Shown: positions 33,598 to 46,100 of the stretch, in pieces
Position numbering within the stretch: the stretch's first letter is position 1
Layout of the letters: each line of letters starts with the position of its first letter
Origin: Sphaerolaimus hirsutus
Taxonomy: Eukaryota; Nematoda; Chromadorea; Monhysterida; Sphaerolaimidae
DNA: 64,000 bases
Direction of reading: 5' to 3'
Assembly: GCA_964036195.1 (NCBI GenBank)
Contig: OZ038458.1
Span: 25,495,832 to 25,559,831, forward strand
Translations under genes and position numbers: made by a program
The notes under the pieces: model-generated
What the model saw: the letters and a program-made list of their open reading frames with translations, nothing else
What the model was told of the DNA's origin: nothing
Databases searched by the model: none

Positions 33598-34090
33598 CAG
33601 AGTTGTTAAAAATACTGAACTTTTTTCAAAGTAAACGTAAACGCAAAGTATTTATTTTTTACTCAACCCTGAGTACAGAAAACGTAAAGTATTTTTAAAA
33701 TACTTTTACGCTGCGTAAAACGTGAGTAAACGTAAATACCAGTATTTTTAGACAGGGAAAACGTAAAAGCTAGTATTTTTTCAATTTTGTACTAAAAAAA
33801 AATCCAAAGGTGAGTAGAGCAAACGTGGAAGTCATCGCTTTCCCTACCCGTCGCAACTTTGATCATTGCCGCTGCGATTTTCACACCTACTTCAATTCGT
33901 TTGAATAGTTTTTGCTTGTTTTGCACCCCATTATTTTTTTGGAATTATGTTTCCTGTACTCGCGTACTTTCAAAAAGTACGCGAGTAAGTGAGTACCGGT
34001 ATTTTTTTCGGGAGGAAACGTAAAGGTATTTACGCAGTACTCGAGTATACGTAAAAGTCGAGTAAACGTAAATACGTTTTAACAACTATG
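33598..34090. mobile_element. hAT-like MITE (CAGAGTTGTTAAAA family) nested in an introner fragment
   Basis: The ends CAGAGTTGTTAAAAATAC and TTTTAACAACTATG are flanked by a perfect duplication CATTTTAC (33590-33597 and 34091-34098). The sequence to the right (CATTTTACATGACTTTTGAC to about 34145) is introner-family, and the left flank TTTGCCATTTTAC fits its interior. Confidence 0.9.
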
Positions 34091-34382
34091 CATTTTACAT
34101 GACTTTTGACACTTTGCATGACATTTGACATTTTACAAGATCTAAGAGTTCCCTTGGAACGTAGTGTTCCAAAAGTCAAGGCACTTACTGTATTTCTTCT
34201 AATAGAACGGCATACCTCTCCAATAGAACGTCAGGTTTAAGCAGGCTTCTGCACTCATGAAAAAAAATAGAACGGCAGCCTCCAATTGAATGGCAGCCTC
34301 CAATTAACAGCAGTCTCCAATTGAATGGCAGGTAGAAATTACATTGGAGGAGTGCCCAAGCACAAAGATATGAGAAAATGGA

Positions 34383-35430
34383 TACCGTATTTCCTCGAAA
34401 TACCCCCCGGGGGGTGATTGTTTCATAGTGCTCCCGAGAAAGAGGGGGTTAAACGAGGGGGGGGGGTATTTCGAGGGGGGGGTTTATTATTTCGCAAGAA
34501 ATTTTTTGAAATCCTAGTACAAAATCGTTGTTTGTGATGTGCGCTGGGGTAGAAAAATGCATCAATAACTGACATGTATAGACTCCTGTAGACTAATATT
34601 AGTACGTAGATGGTATAAACATTGTTCTAACGTGATTCCGACACTGTTTTAACGTGTGTTCTGCACTACGCAGAACACATACTGCAGTATTTGTCATGTA
34701 CGTTCTCTCTACACTCAATCTGGGGGGGGTATTTCGAGGGGGGGGGGGTGATTGTTTCATAGTGGTCTCGAGAGGGGGGGTCAAACGAGGGGGGGGGGTA
34801 TTTCGAGGAAATACGGTAGTGAGTTTCATTCACAGTTTTGCCCTAACCGTTCAAATATGCATACCGTATTTCCTCGAATTACCCCCCGGGGGGTTTATTT
34901 TTTCAGAGTGAAAATTTTAAAGGAAAAACTTGAAAAATGCAACAATAACCACTATTTATAAGTTTTTACAGCCTTATATAAGGTTGTAGATGGTAAAAAC
35001 GATGTTCTAATGTAACACAGTAAGTGTTTTGAACGTCTGTTATGCATTTCCCGGATCATAAATTCATAGTGCCCATTTTGAGGGGGGTATTTCGAGGGGG
35101 GGGGGGTATTTCGAGGAAATACGGTATTCAATTTCAAATTGATGCTTTGATATTAAAATGTTGCTGAAGTTTCATAAAAATAAAATCATATTCAATCAAA
35201 TAATCTGTTAAAAAAATTGGTGAAAAAGTAGAACAGCAGCCTCCAATAGAACGGCAGGTAGAAAGTTGTCTTAAAAATAATTCAACCAGTTCAGCGCTCT
35301 TCTATCAAATGAAATACGGTATTTCCTCGAAATACTCCCTTGAATTAACCCCCCCTCGAAATACCCTCAGGTGTTTTCGAGCTGAGGAAAAAATAAATCC
35401 CCTGGGGGTATTTCGAGGAAATACAGTATA
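34383..35430. mobile_element. Three adjacent G-run elements (ACCGTATTTCCTCGAA family)
   Basis: Copies at 34383-34819, 34862-35125 and about 35314-35427 each have ACCGTATTTCCTCGAA and its complement at the ends and GGGGGGGTATTTCGAGG inside. Short tandem words AATGGCAGCCTCCAATxGAA lie at 34205-34340 and 35235-35260. Confidence 0.7.
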
Positions 35431-36698
35431 TTGCTTGAAAAGTGTGAAGATCGTATTCTATTCGAAGATCGCGAACATCCTCACATTTGCACACCTGATT
35501 TTGCATAGACAAACGTACGACTGCGCCAAGCGGCGGCGATTCGCAATTTGGCTTCACATAAAATGCAAAGATCGGGGGGGGGGGGAATAAGGAATCACTG
35601 CCAAAATACAAAATAAGCGATCAATAGCTCCCACGCTACCCGATTCCCGATGGCCGTCCGAAAGTCGGAAAGTGTAATGCAGTTTTTGTATTTAATACGA
35701 AAAACTTTCGTCGGGCCGGGCAGGTGAAATGGGCCCGCCGCCTCCGCGATGACAGTTTACACGGAAAAATTGGAAAAACGTTTACGTAACCGTCGCGCCG
35801 CCGCTAGACACGTGAGCAGCTGGACAGTCGGGATAATGTCGAGAGAAATTGAAAAATGCGATTACAAGAATGTGGATGTTTGAAGCGATCCATCTATAGC
35901 GTCAGCTTTGCGGGAGGTTAAAAAACCCCGGAATGTTGTCATCTATGTTGTACTCGACTGCAGTTATTTCCTTAAGAGTACAGAGAGTACTTTTGCCATC
36001 CGAGAACTCTACTTTTCAGAAATAATACTTTGAAATAGCACGAAAACACCTTTTCGTTGTCCAGGGTAAACATTCGTAACGCTACCTTCTATAATCTCCA
36101 GAAAGAAAAGGTAATGTTACTCACTTTTACGCTTTCCTGAGAAAAAATACCTGCATCAGCGCTTTCTGGGAAAGAAGTATTTTACTCTCGTTTCCTGGCG
36201 AGAAAAAGTAAAAAATAAGGTTTTACGCTTTCTGTACTCGGGGGGTGAGTAAAAACCAAATACTGAAAGCATACGCATACTTTGGTTCGGTACTTTTTAA
36301 TAACTCTGGAGAAAACACTGATTACATCACTTTCAAACACTTACGCGCACTGGCGCACACTTGTGCGCTGCCCTTTGGCTCTACAGACTAGTTGAAAAAA
36401 ACTCAAATGTCAACTGGTTGGCTCCCATCCCAATTCTAAGCTTGCTGACTTCCGAGAATGACGTTCAAATGCAAGAGTGTTGAAACATGTTGCAAATGAA
36501 GTTGTAGTGTTGTACAAAATACAACGGTGTACAAAGCGGTGTACAACGCGGGCATGCAGTAAATAAACATACCTTTATGTATACAATAATGAGTAGTGTC
36601 ACACGTTAGCAAGCTTTGAATTGAGATCGGAAACTGTTGACATTGGGTTTTTTGTCAACTGGTGTGTGTTAGGCCTTTCAGAGACGGTATCACGATGT
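35431..36698. other. No gene seen; CpG-rich patch and MITE fragments
   Basis: A GC-richer patch at about 35630-35830 shows no conserved frame. A diverged CAGAGTTG-family remnant covers about 35990-36310, and an ACTAGTTGA palindrome 36388-36670. Confidence 0.45.
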
Positions 36699-38775
36699 AA
36701 ACACCTTCCCGGACAAGTTCACCACCCATTTTTTTTCACTTCAGATACAATCTCTGGCTATGGGAGTGGTATAAAACTAATATTAGGTGGGTATATAGTC
36801 CTAACACCCCGCTACTCCGTATCAATGGGGGAAGGTGCGGTGACTCACTTCAGGATGGGTCGCCCTATATGCAAACATTTTTTGTGGCTTTTTCAGTGTC
36901 CCAAACAAGTTCACCACCCACTTGATTAGCTATACTACGAAGGCCATATCTCCAGCTGTGAGCGCAATACAAAGCTGAAATTTGGAGGATGTCTTGCAAA
37001 GAACCCCCTCTCAGAATACACCAGTGGGTGGGGCCGATGACCCACTACAGCATGGGTCACCCCATATAGTTTACATTTTTTTAAAACGACCCAAGTCTCA
37101 CAAACAAGTTCGCCACCCAAATGCATTATAAAGAAATGTTGTGAGAACATACTTGATATCAAATTTAATCAGATTTGAACCCTAGTTCTGCTCATTAAAA
37201 TTTTTTCAGTAGGGCACACACCCCATCCCATAACCAGCAGACTGAAAATTTCACTTGCAACCATTTTTTTGTTTCACACTTTGAAAGTTTGTTTACAAAC
37301 TTCACTAGGGGAGGGTCTAAGGTTCAAAGTTATGTTAATCATTTAGCATACTTATATATTTGATGTCTCTTTCATTTACAGCATTGTACTTTGCATAAAA
37401 ATCTACCATACTCCATTAGAATTATGATGAAAAAGTAAGTTTTTTTTGTCCAAAACAAATTGTTTTCACAATGACTTAATTCATCCTGGCACAGTAACAT
37501 TCTGCACAAAAAGCAAGTATACAAATAAATCTTACATTTGCAAGAAGGTATATGAATGTTTTCTTTCGGTAATACCAGATCGTATCAATCTTTATTTCAT
37601 TCATTTTTTACAATATTACAAACAAAAAATTGAAACACTCAACCATATTTTAAGAGCCACACCCTATTGAAGCTAGCACATTTTCATACTTTCTAATATT
37701 CAAGGGCAGCATTCTTTTTAGATTAAGTTACCTTTGATTACTGTGACAATGTTTGCACAATGATAACAGACCATGTGGCATCTGTTACATAGTTGTAGAG
37801 TTCATTTACTTGTGAAATTTGTAACAGGTTATAAACTTGTCAAGTGAGAGTGAATATGATGTGTTTACTTTGTTCTCACAGGGTGCACTTGATACACATG
37901 GGAAAAACAGATGCAACTCACATTGAGGATTACCATCAGTACATATACAATTACCAACCATAAATATAAGATTACCACCAGTACATTGAAACTTTTGCAT
38001 ATTGTTCAGCCTAGGATTACCATCAGTACATGAATGGGGATTACCATCGCGGAGATTACCATCAGTACCCTCCCTAAAATGCCTGCATAAGGAAATTCAT
38101 TTGGGGTGAATGAAAAAGTGAACATTATGTTCCTGTGATGATGTGATTATGACATCATAATTTTCACTGCAAATAAATTTCCTTATGGAGGCATTTTAGA
38201 GGTCATGTTGTTTACGTAACTTTGAACCTTGGACCCTTCCCTAGTGAACTTTGTAAACCAACTTTTTAAGTGTCAGACAAAAAATTGGTTTAAAGTGAAA
38301 GTTTTGGTCTGCTGTTTATGGAATGGGGTGGGTGCCCTACTGAAAAAAATTTAATGAGCAGAACTACGGTTTGAATCTGACTCAATTTCATATCAGGTAT
38401 GTTTTCACAACATTTTTTGTAATGCAGTTGGGTGGCAAACTTGTTTGGGACACTTGGGTTGTTTGAAAACAGAACAACTGTACTTGCAGCAACACATACT
38501 GTAGTGGGTCACTGCCATGCAGCCCCACTGGGGTATTGTAAGGGGGTTGTTGGCAAGGCATCCCCCAAATGTCAGCTTTCTATCACGCTCACAGCTGGCG
38601 ATTTATGGCCCTCGTAGTGTAGCTAATGAAGTCGGTGGTGAACTTGTTTGGGACACTGAAAAAGCCAAAAAAATTGTTGCATATAGGGCAACCCACCATG
38701 TAGTGAGTCGCCCCACCTCCCCCCATTGAAGCAGAGTAGGGGGTGTTACAACTTTATATATTCAAAGTTTCGGCT
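36699..38775. mobile_element. Foldback element copy, interrupted and right-truncated
   Basis: The left end AAACACCTTCCCGGACAAGT and both arms match 59748-61202. A 730-bp insert (about 37340-38070) containing GATTACCATCAGTAC short repeats interrupts it, and the right end is replaced at about 38775 by GATAGATAG-family sequence. Confidence 0.75.
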
Positions 38776-39488
38776 TGGGGAAAAATCGCTCAAAATATGC
38801 ACCACATAAATAGATAACTGAGCGATATCTGTTTGGGGGGGGGGGGGGGGCTCAGGAGATAGTACCCAAAAAATTTGCCTCGGGATAGATAGATAGATGG
38901 GTAGACTCCGGGATAGATAATAACGATAACCGGCCGATTTTAGGGGGCGCCCTCCATTGGAGACCCCTACAGCAGGTCTACATGTCGAGCGGATTTACAT
39001 GTCCAGGGGTCAAAGTCCTTTTTGTCTTGCCAATGAACCTCCATTATAGTTCCAATATACGCACAATCCCGAATAAGGAAAGAGCTAAAAAAAGCTTATC
39101 CAACCACAGAAATGTCTCAAAATCCTGAAAACTGTTAGCATTTAAAAAAATACATAGGAAAATGTAAAAATACATCCGCATCAGACCACACGTAGCAGAT
39201 ACACAAAAATGGGCACTCATTGACGCAGCCTAAGGCAGCGGCCGCCCACAAATCACAGTCCATCAAAAACAGTCGGTCACATGAGCGAGATCTTCCTGTA
39301 CAGCTAATCGGGACAGGCGAGATTTGCACATCGGCCGACAGAATGAACTTCACGTTGCTACAAAATTGCGCGCGGCGAGATCGTTTCTTACAGCCGCCAG
39401 ATTTTGGCGAGATTATTTCTTGGCGGGATATTAAAGTAGCGTTTGAATATATCCACAAGTTTCAATATTTCATTTTTTTAGGATAGTA
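38776..39488. other. GATAGATAG-family remnant and unassigned sequence
   Basis: From 38776 to 39010 the sequence has a long G run and GATAGATAGATGGG. From 39011 to 39488 it is unique and slightly GC-rich near 39230-39400, with no recognisable protein. Confidence 0.4.
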
Positions 39489-39735
39489 GGGGCCAGTCCC
39501 AGACCATGTGAAATATCACATGTCATGTAAAAGACCATGTAAAGTGTAATGTCACGTAAAATACCCTGCAAGTATCCAAACCTAATTTTATAGTCCAAAT
39601 CTTATGTTAACGTAAGATTTGGATACTAATGTAGTAGTAGAGTGAACTTACTACAGTTCACTCAACTACTACACTAAGGAATAACGTTTGGATACTCGGC
39701 AGGATCTTTTAAGACATTTGGCACTTTACAGAGTC
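39489..39735 (+). mobile_element. Degraded introner-family copy with an internal insert
   Basis: The left end GCCAGTCCCAGACCATGTG is clear; AAATATCACATGTCATG follows. An insert at about 39575-39700 is itself palindromic (ATCTTATGTTAACGTAAGAT). The right end is not recognisable. It lies outside any gene. Confidence 0.65.
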
Positions 39736-40320
39736 TTTTACCATGACGTGAAATTTTGAAGTTGACGTGAAAGTTCTGGGTTTAATAGTGTAAAGTGAAG
39801 TGTCCATCGTGATGCAAAATTCCATACAAATTTGTCATATCATGCAAAATATCAAGTTCAGTAAAACAAATAATTCTTTTCTAATATTAATTGACATTTT
39901 GCATGACATCTTATGTTAACACACGACTTTACACTAAACACCTTCATAAATTGGCCTATTATCGATGTCGATATTCGTCTCTATATCAATATCCGATAAA
40001 AAAGGTACCGGATATCCGACTCGATATATTTACACGCAGACGATCCCAACCCTATCCCATAGTAAAAAAGGCGGATTCCAACGCGTTAGTCGATCACAGT
40101 ATGATTTATGACGATCTAAGAACGGAAACGGTCAGATAGGTGACCGTGAATTGCGCGTCAATTGCACAAAAAACACAGTCGGAAATACTGTCGACCGGAT
40201 CTGCGAAACTATCGAGTCGGCTAAATTTGTAATTATTCACTAATTGTCGACATTTGCGCGCGCGCGCGATTTCGACGCCGTTCAATTTGGGACGCGGCGA
40301 GAAAAATCGAAAGTCTAAGG
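39736..40320. other. No gene seen; GATATCGATATT-like remnant
   Basis: A GATATC-rich remnant occupies 39955-40035; the rest is unassigned. Confidence 0.4.
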
Positions 40321-40798
40321 CATAGTTGTTAAAACGTATTTACGTTTACTCGATAAATACGTTTACGTTTAAAATATACCGGTACTCACATACACAAATA
40401 CTCTTTGAAAATACGCGAGTACAGAAAACGTATTTAAAGGGGGCAGAAAATGCCATCTTGCCAGATAGAAAGACATTTTCCTAAGAAATACTTATCAGGG
40501 GAGAAAAACACATATCTGATGTGTTTCAGAGTAAAAATTGAAGAAAAACACACACATTTTTTGTTATTTTTGTGAGAGAAATACTCACTTTTACTTTTTC
40601 TGTGAGAAAAATACTCATTTTCACATTTTCCCTGGAAATAATACTTATTTTTACGTTTTCCTTGGAAAAAGTATTTTACTCACCTTTTACGCAGCGTAAA
40701 AGTAAAAATAAAATACTTTACGTTTTCTGTACTCAGGTGTGAGTAAAAAAAATACTTCACGTTTACTTTAAAAACGTTCAGTACTTTTAACAACTCTG
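40321..40798. mobile_element. hAT-like MITE (CATAGTTGTTAAAA copy)
   Basis: The ends CATAGTTGTTAAAACG and TTTAACAACTCTG are inverted, with flanks GTCTAAGG and CTCTGAGG (6 of 8). The body is in the opposite orientation to most copies of this family. Confidence 0.8.
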
Positions 40799-43034
40799 CT
40801 CTGAGGATGGATGGACATCAAGGTGAAAAAGTGTCATAGCGAAATTGCGCAACAAAACGGATATACTCCGACCAAATAAATTTCAATAAATAAATATAAT
40901 GTGTCGACTTTATCTCCATACGAATACCGTAATCTAACGAATATTTCTGCGGTGATCGGAAAAGTTGGCAAAGTAAAATTCACCAATAGCAAAATAACGA
41001 AAAGCTCGGGATGCAAAAATACAACTCATACGAATCTGCCAGCTTAATATATTGTCTAGCGTTTGAGATTCCAAAAATAAATAAAACATGTTCTCAAAAA
41101 AAATTACATGATAATCACCGGCAGATAAGTTTCAGACTTTAGATTAAATGTGATAGAATGACACCAACAATAGTGACAATCTATTCAGTAATTAGCTTAT
41201 TATCTGAAAATACGAACGCATAATTATCGATAAAAATATTTAGTCACATCAATATAAACAAAAATTCATTATATTTAGGTATTAAAAAACACTGGCAAGT
41301 CACACTGTTGATGGAATTCTGTTCACGCTGAAAATGAAAAATGCCGCAACCCACATTTTAATGCAAAAACAATAACAAAGGGTGCTTATTTGCGGATTTT
41401 TATTTGAAAGGTGTAGAATATACCCACAGGCACTAAAATACAAAAATCAAAAAGGGCCCGATAAAATCGACAAAGCGACTAATGTTGCGATAAAGCGGCC
41501 GGATGTAAGCTGTTTACAAATTCAAAAACACACACAAAACTAATAAAAATGATCGTAGTTTTAATCTTTCTAAGCAAAAAAGGTTGTAGCAATGGCCATG
41601 CGCACACTAGTTTTCACACGAAATTTCGAAAGCTCATAAATGAGCTTTGAGATTTGTGAGTTTTCGAAATTTCGTGTGAAAACTAGTGTGCGCAGGCACA
41701 ATAGATCTTCCCGAAAAAATGACCTTAAAAGACAGTGGTCATTATGGTGCCATTTCACACCGATATGTCGAGTGACAAAATTTCAGATTAAGCTTTAAAT
41801 CTCGGTAACATGGCCCGCAATTAACTTCAACTGGACGAGTCAAAGTGCTAGAAACGGGCAGAAATAGAATATAGGGGTCTGAGAAATTTGTCACCTCACA
41901 TGGTGCTGAATTGGCCCCACACACACTATAGTTGACAACCGGAATTTCCAAGGCCTGCAAATCTGTTTTAAACACATTTGAGTTGACCGGAATGAGGAGT
42001 TCGTCAACTACCGTTGATGGAAATTGAAAATGATTCATTACGGTAAACTCCATTGTGTTTCAGATTTTTAGTTGTCACACAGTGACAGTGTGCGTAGACA
42101 CATCGGCTAAAACGAACAATACTTGAACGAGGAAATTGTTACCAATGCATGGATTTCGTTGCATTACGAGGAGAATAAGTTCAATACAACATCATATTTA
42201 TGAAAGGCGCGCCGCCAACTGAAGCTGAAATCAAAAGCTTCCCGCCGGCGGCACTATCCTAGCACCGTCACCTTGCGATTGTTCATTCACATTTACACCA
42301 TTGGGCCGACACGCGCTAGTTGACAACGAAACCTAATGTCAACTGGTCCCGATCCCAATTCAAAGCTTGCTGACGAGCCAACGAACGATGTTCAAATGCA
42401 AAAGTGTTGAACATTGTTGCAAATGAAGGTGTGGTTTTGGGAAAAAACATATTGCGGTATGTGCAATGTAAATATTTATAATTAATAATGAAGTAAATAT
42501 AGGTGTATACTATTGATGCGTAGTGAAAATCGTCAGCAAGCTTTGAATTGGGATCGGAACCAGTTGACATTTGGTGTAGTTGTCAACTAGTGTGTGCAGG
42601 GCGATTAACCCAATGCAAGCAGTATCAAAACTTTACATATCCACAAGCGTGTTTGAGCACATGAGGCGATTAACGCACCGGCCGTCGACCAACTGCGTGA
42701 CAATGGAAAAATCGTCTATCAATTTCGTCGATAGTCAGCAGTTACCTGAAATATGATGAGTAATGGTTAAATTTGATCACCAATTAATCCCCTTAAATGA
42801 AAATGAACGCAAAATATGCGTGTGAATTTCGACTGTTACGCTGTTTGGTAAAAACTACATCGCTACTCAAATTTGAAGCAAACAACCAAAAGGGTTCAAT
42901 CAAACAGGATCTAATTTTTCATAAAAAAAGTCTAAAACCGCACTTGAATGCCAGAGAAGTGGCATAAAAGCACGCTGTACGTCTCCGTTCACATTTTTCA
43001 GTACAAAAAGTACTTTTTCACTTTTTTAGTTTCC
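40799..43034. other. Intergenic region, palindromic MITEs, no gene
   Basis: It contains a near-perfect palindrome at 41595-41705 (ends GCGCACACTAGTTTTCACAC), a second at 41930-42090, and an ACTAGTTGACA element at 42308-42600. The remainder is AT-rich unique sequence with no supportable exon. This is downstream of the WAVE gene. Confidence 0.5.
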
Positions 43035-43136
43035 AAAAAATGTTCCGGAATCGGGATCGGAACCGCTGTATCCCGGAAATGATCGGGATTCGGGATCCCG
43101 TTTCAACCAACCCCCCCCCCCCCCACCTGTCGCACT

Positions 43137-46100
43137 TCACTCGTCGTCCCACTCGTCGCTGTTGGGCTCGTCGGCGGCGTCGTCGCTCTGGTCGCTGTGG
43201 CCGCCGTGCACCGCCTCCATGCGCTTGCGCAGGATCGCAGCCACGTCGTGGCCCTGCATGGCCGCCTTCTCGTCGCGCTCCTGCTCCTTGGCCCGGTCCA
43301 CCTGCCAAGAGGGGGGGGGGGGGGTTATTAGGGGGGTGCTATTTGGGGGGTGATTTCGGGGTGACTTTTTTTCATGTGCAATTCTTAAAACAAAAACATA
43401 GTAACCGGAGCTTCGTTCTACTGCAGAGTTGTTAAAAGTGCAGAAAAACGTAAAGTACCACTTTTTAAATTTTACTCATAAGTAAACGTGAGTAAAATAC
43501 ATTTGTCTCAGGAAAACGTAAAAGTCAGTATTTTTTAGAACTTTCGCAACAATTTTTTGCTCAAAATCATTAATTTTTGTACATTTTTGCCCATTTTCAC
43601 CTTCAAATTCAATATTTGATATACTTTATGTCTAGTTCTAGCTATTTGTGGCTATAAATGTGCTTATATCCATTTTTGACTATTTTACCCACTTTTAAGT
43701 TTTTTTCTCCGCCTTTTAGCTTTCTTCTATTGCTTGAACAAGTTCTATGTACTCGAGCACTTTCAAAAAGTATACGTAACCAAGTACACCGAGTACAGGT
43801 ACTTTTTTCAGAGGAAACCTAAACGTATTTACTCGAGTAAACGTAAAAACGTCTTAAAAACTGTGTTCTAGTACCACCGTCCCCACATCCGACACAAACC
43901 CGACTCTCAAACAATCGACGCGACGCACTTTTTTCAACGTGATGCCGGCGCGTATGGCCTTGAGCAGGTCCGAGTGCGCGTCCATCACCGGCGCCACGGG
44001 CTTCTTCGGCTTGACCGCCGGCGCCGCCTGCGACGCGTTCGCGTCCGCCCGCTTGCCGCCTGTGTGGCAGGGGGTTCGGTGGATATGGATGTGTGATTTA
44101 GGATTGCAGTGATTGTGGAAGGTGGTTGGGTGTTCCACAAAACGTGACGGGTTGTGTGCACGTACGTAATGCATTTCTCGGAAAACGTTATTTTTTGTAA
44201 AACGTCCTGCTTCCAAAAACTGAAAAAATACCAACTTTGTTATTTATTTTATAAACACAAATTTTATGGCTTTTCACATCGCATATCGCTGGATTTTTAC
44301 GGGTCTGTGCCGGTGCGCATGTAACCCGGTGCACATGTAGGCCAAATTTCCCGAATTTTTCCATCAGACTGATATTTTATAAGTAAATCGGTCCTCGTAT
44401 TGTCAATCCACAAAATACACCAAATACACCCTTCGTTCTACATGTACACCGGGTGGAGCACAGACTTTTCGCAAAACCCTCCATCCTTTCTTTTTGAACA
44501 CCCGCCAACGTAAACAAAACGTTGGAAACCTCCGATCGTAAAATTCCCACACAAACGCACCACCCATGAGCGCCGACGGGGGCGGGGGCGGCGGCGGCGG
44601 CGGGATATTACCACCAAGCGGCGGGCCATTCTGCAGCGGCGGCGCCACGCCCCCATTAGCGGCGTCGGGCGGCGGCGAGGGCATCTTGTCCGTCATCACG
44701 CTGGTGCTCATGATGGGCGCCTGCGACGAGAACGACGACGCCAGCCCGTTGGCCAGCAGGGGCGGCGGCGGCGGCGGCAGCTCGGGGGAGGAGGATCGGC
44801 CGTTCAGTCGCATGCAGTCCATGTCGTGCGGCAGGTCGCCGTTGGCGCGCTCCTGAGCAAGGGAGTCAAGTGTCTCGATCGATTACAGTTTAGAGTGCAA
44901 GGTAGGGCTCAAACGGTATCCCGATTCCGAAACATTTTAAAACCCGTTCCCGATCCGAAAATCGTTTCTTAAATCTCGGATATTTTTTACAAAATTTACA
45001 AAACAACTTTTTTACCGAGAAACGTGTACGGATACACCCAGCGAATTATTTTATGCCACTTCTCTGGCATCGGACGGTTTTTTAGACCTTTTTGTGAAAA
45101 TTTAGAGAAAAACTGTCAATACCAGAACATTATCCAAAATCCCCGATCCTGATACAAAAAAATCAACAAATCAACACCGATCCCGAAAACCCAAAAAGCA
45201 ATCCCGACACCGATAACCCAAAAAAACAATCCCGATTCCGAAAATTCAATCCCAATTCAAACCCTAGCACAAGGCCACAAAGCACCCAACCCACAGGGCT
45301 CGTGAGCGGCGGGGGCGCGGGCGGCGCGTGCGCCGGTCTGGGCGTGCCGCCGCGCGTCGGCGTGCTCCGACTGCCCGATGCGGAACTGGCCGCCGGGCTA
45401 GACGGGTCGCGTTGCTGCTGCTGCTGCTGTTGCTGCCGCTGCACGATTGTTTGTGTCGCTGAGGGCGGTGCGCTGTGGGGGTTTTGGGGTGGTGTGTGAT
45501 TAGCAGATCTAGACTAGTTACACTCATGCACAAGGTTCAAGTTTATTTCTTTATTTTTTTTGTGGAAATAATTTAACATGATAAATATTTGACATATTTA
45601 CAACCACCACCACTGACGAAATTTACTGTACATGATGTATCTGCCATAGTGTTTGATTATTTAACACAACTCTTTGCTATGGCTCGACATTTTTGCAAAC
45701 CGGCTATGCGAAAATTAATTTCCTTGTCCCAATTACGAATATCAGCACTTGGGTTGAATGCCATTCGGAACGCAAGTATGATTTACGAACTTGATTTGGA
45801 TTCAAACCGATCAGGGATGAAAAAAATTATTTAAGCACCCTGATTTCTTTCAAAATAAATTTGATCAGGCATTGTGTTGCTTTAAAAACTAGATTTAAAA
45901 AAAACACTTTCCAACCCTAGCAACAACGACACCACACAAAAGAAAACAACACACTACCACACTCACCCATCATGCTGCGTGTGCCCAGCGTGCGACAAGT
46001 TCACCGGCCGCTGACTCTGTCCATTGTACCCCTGGCGCTGCTGCTGGGCGTGCTGCTGCGGCGACGCCACGTAGCCCACGTTGTAGTGCGGCAGCGAGCC

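Noticed and set aside
45163-45533. Serine-rich reading of the CAG repeat in WAVE exon 8
   Set aside because: The serine frame leaves in the wrong phase for exon 9, whereas the glutamine frame with the CCCCCACAG acceptor fits both neighbours.
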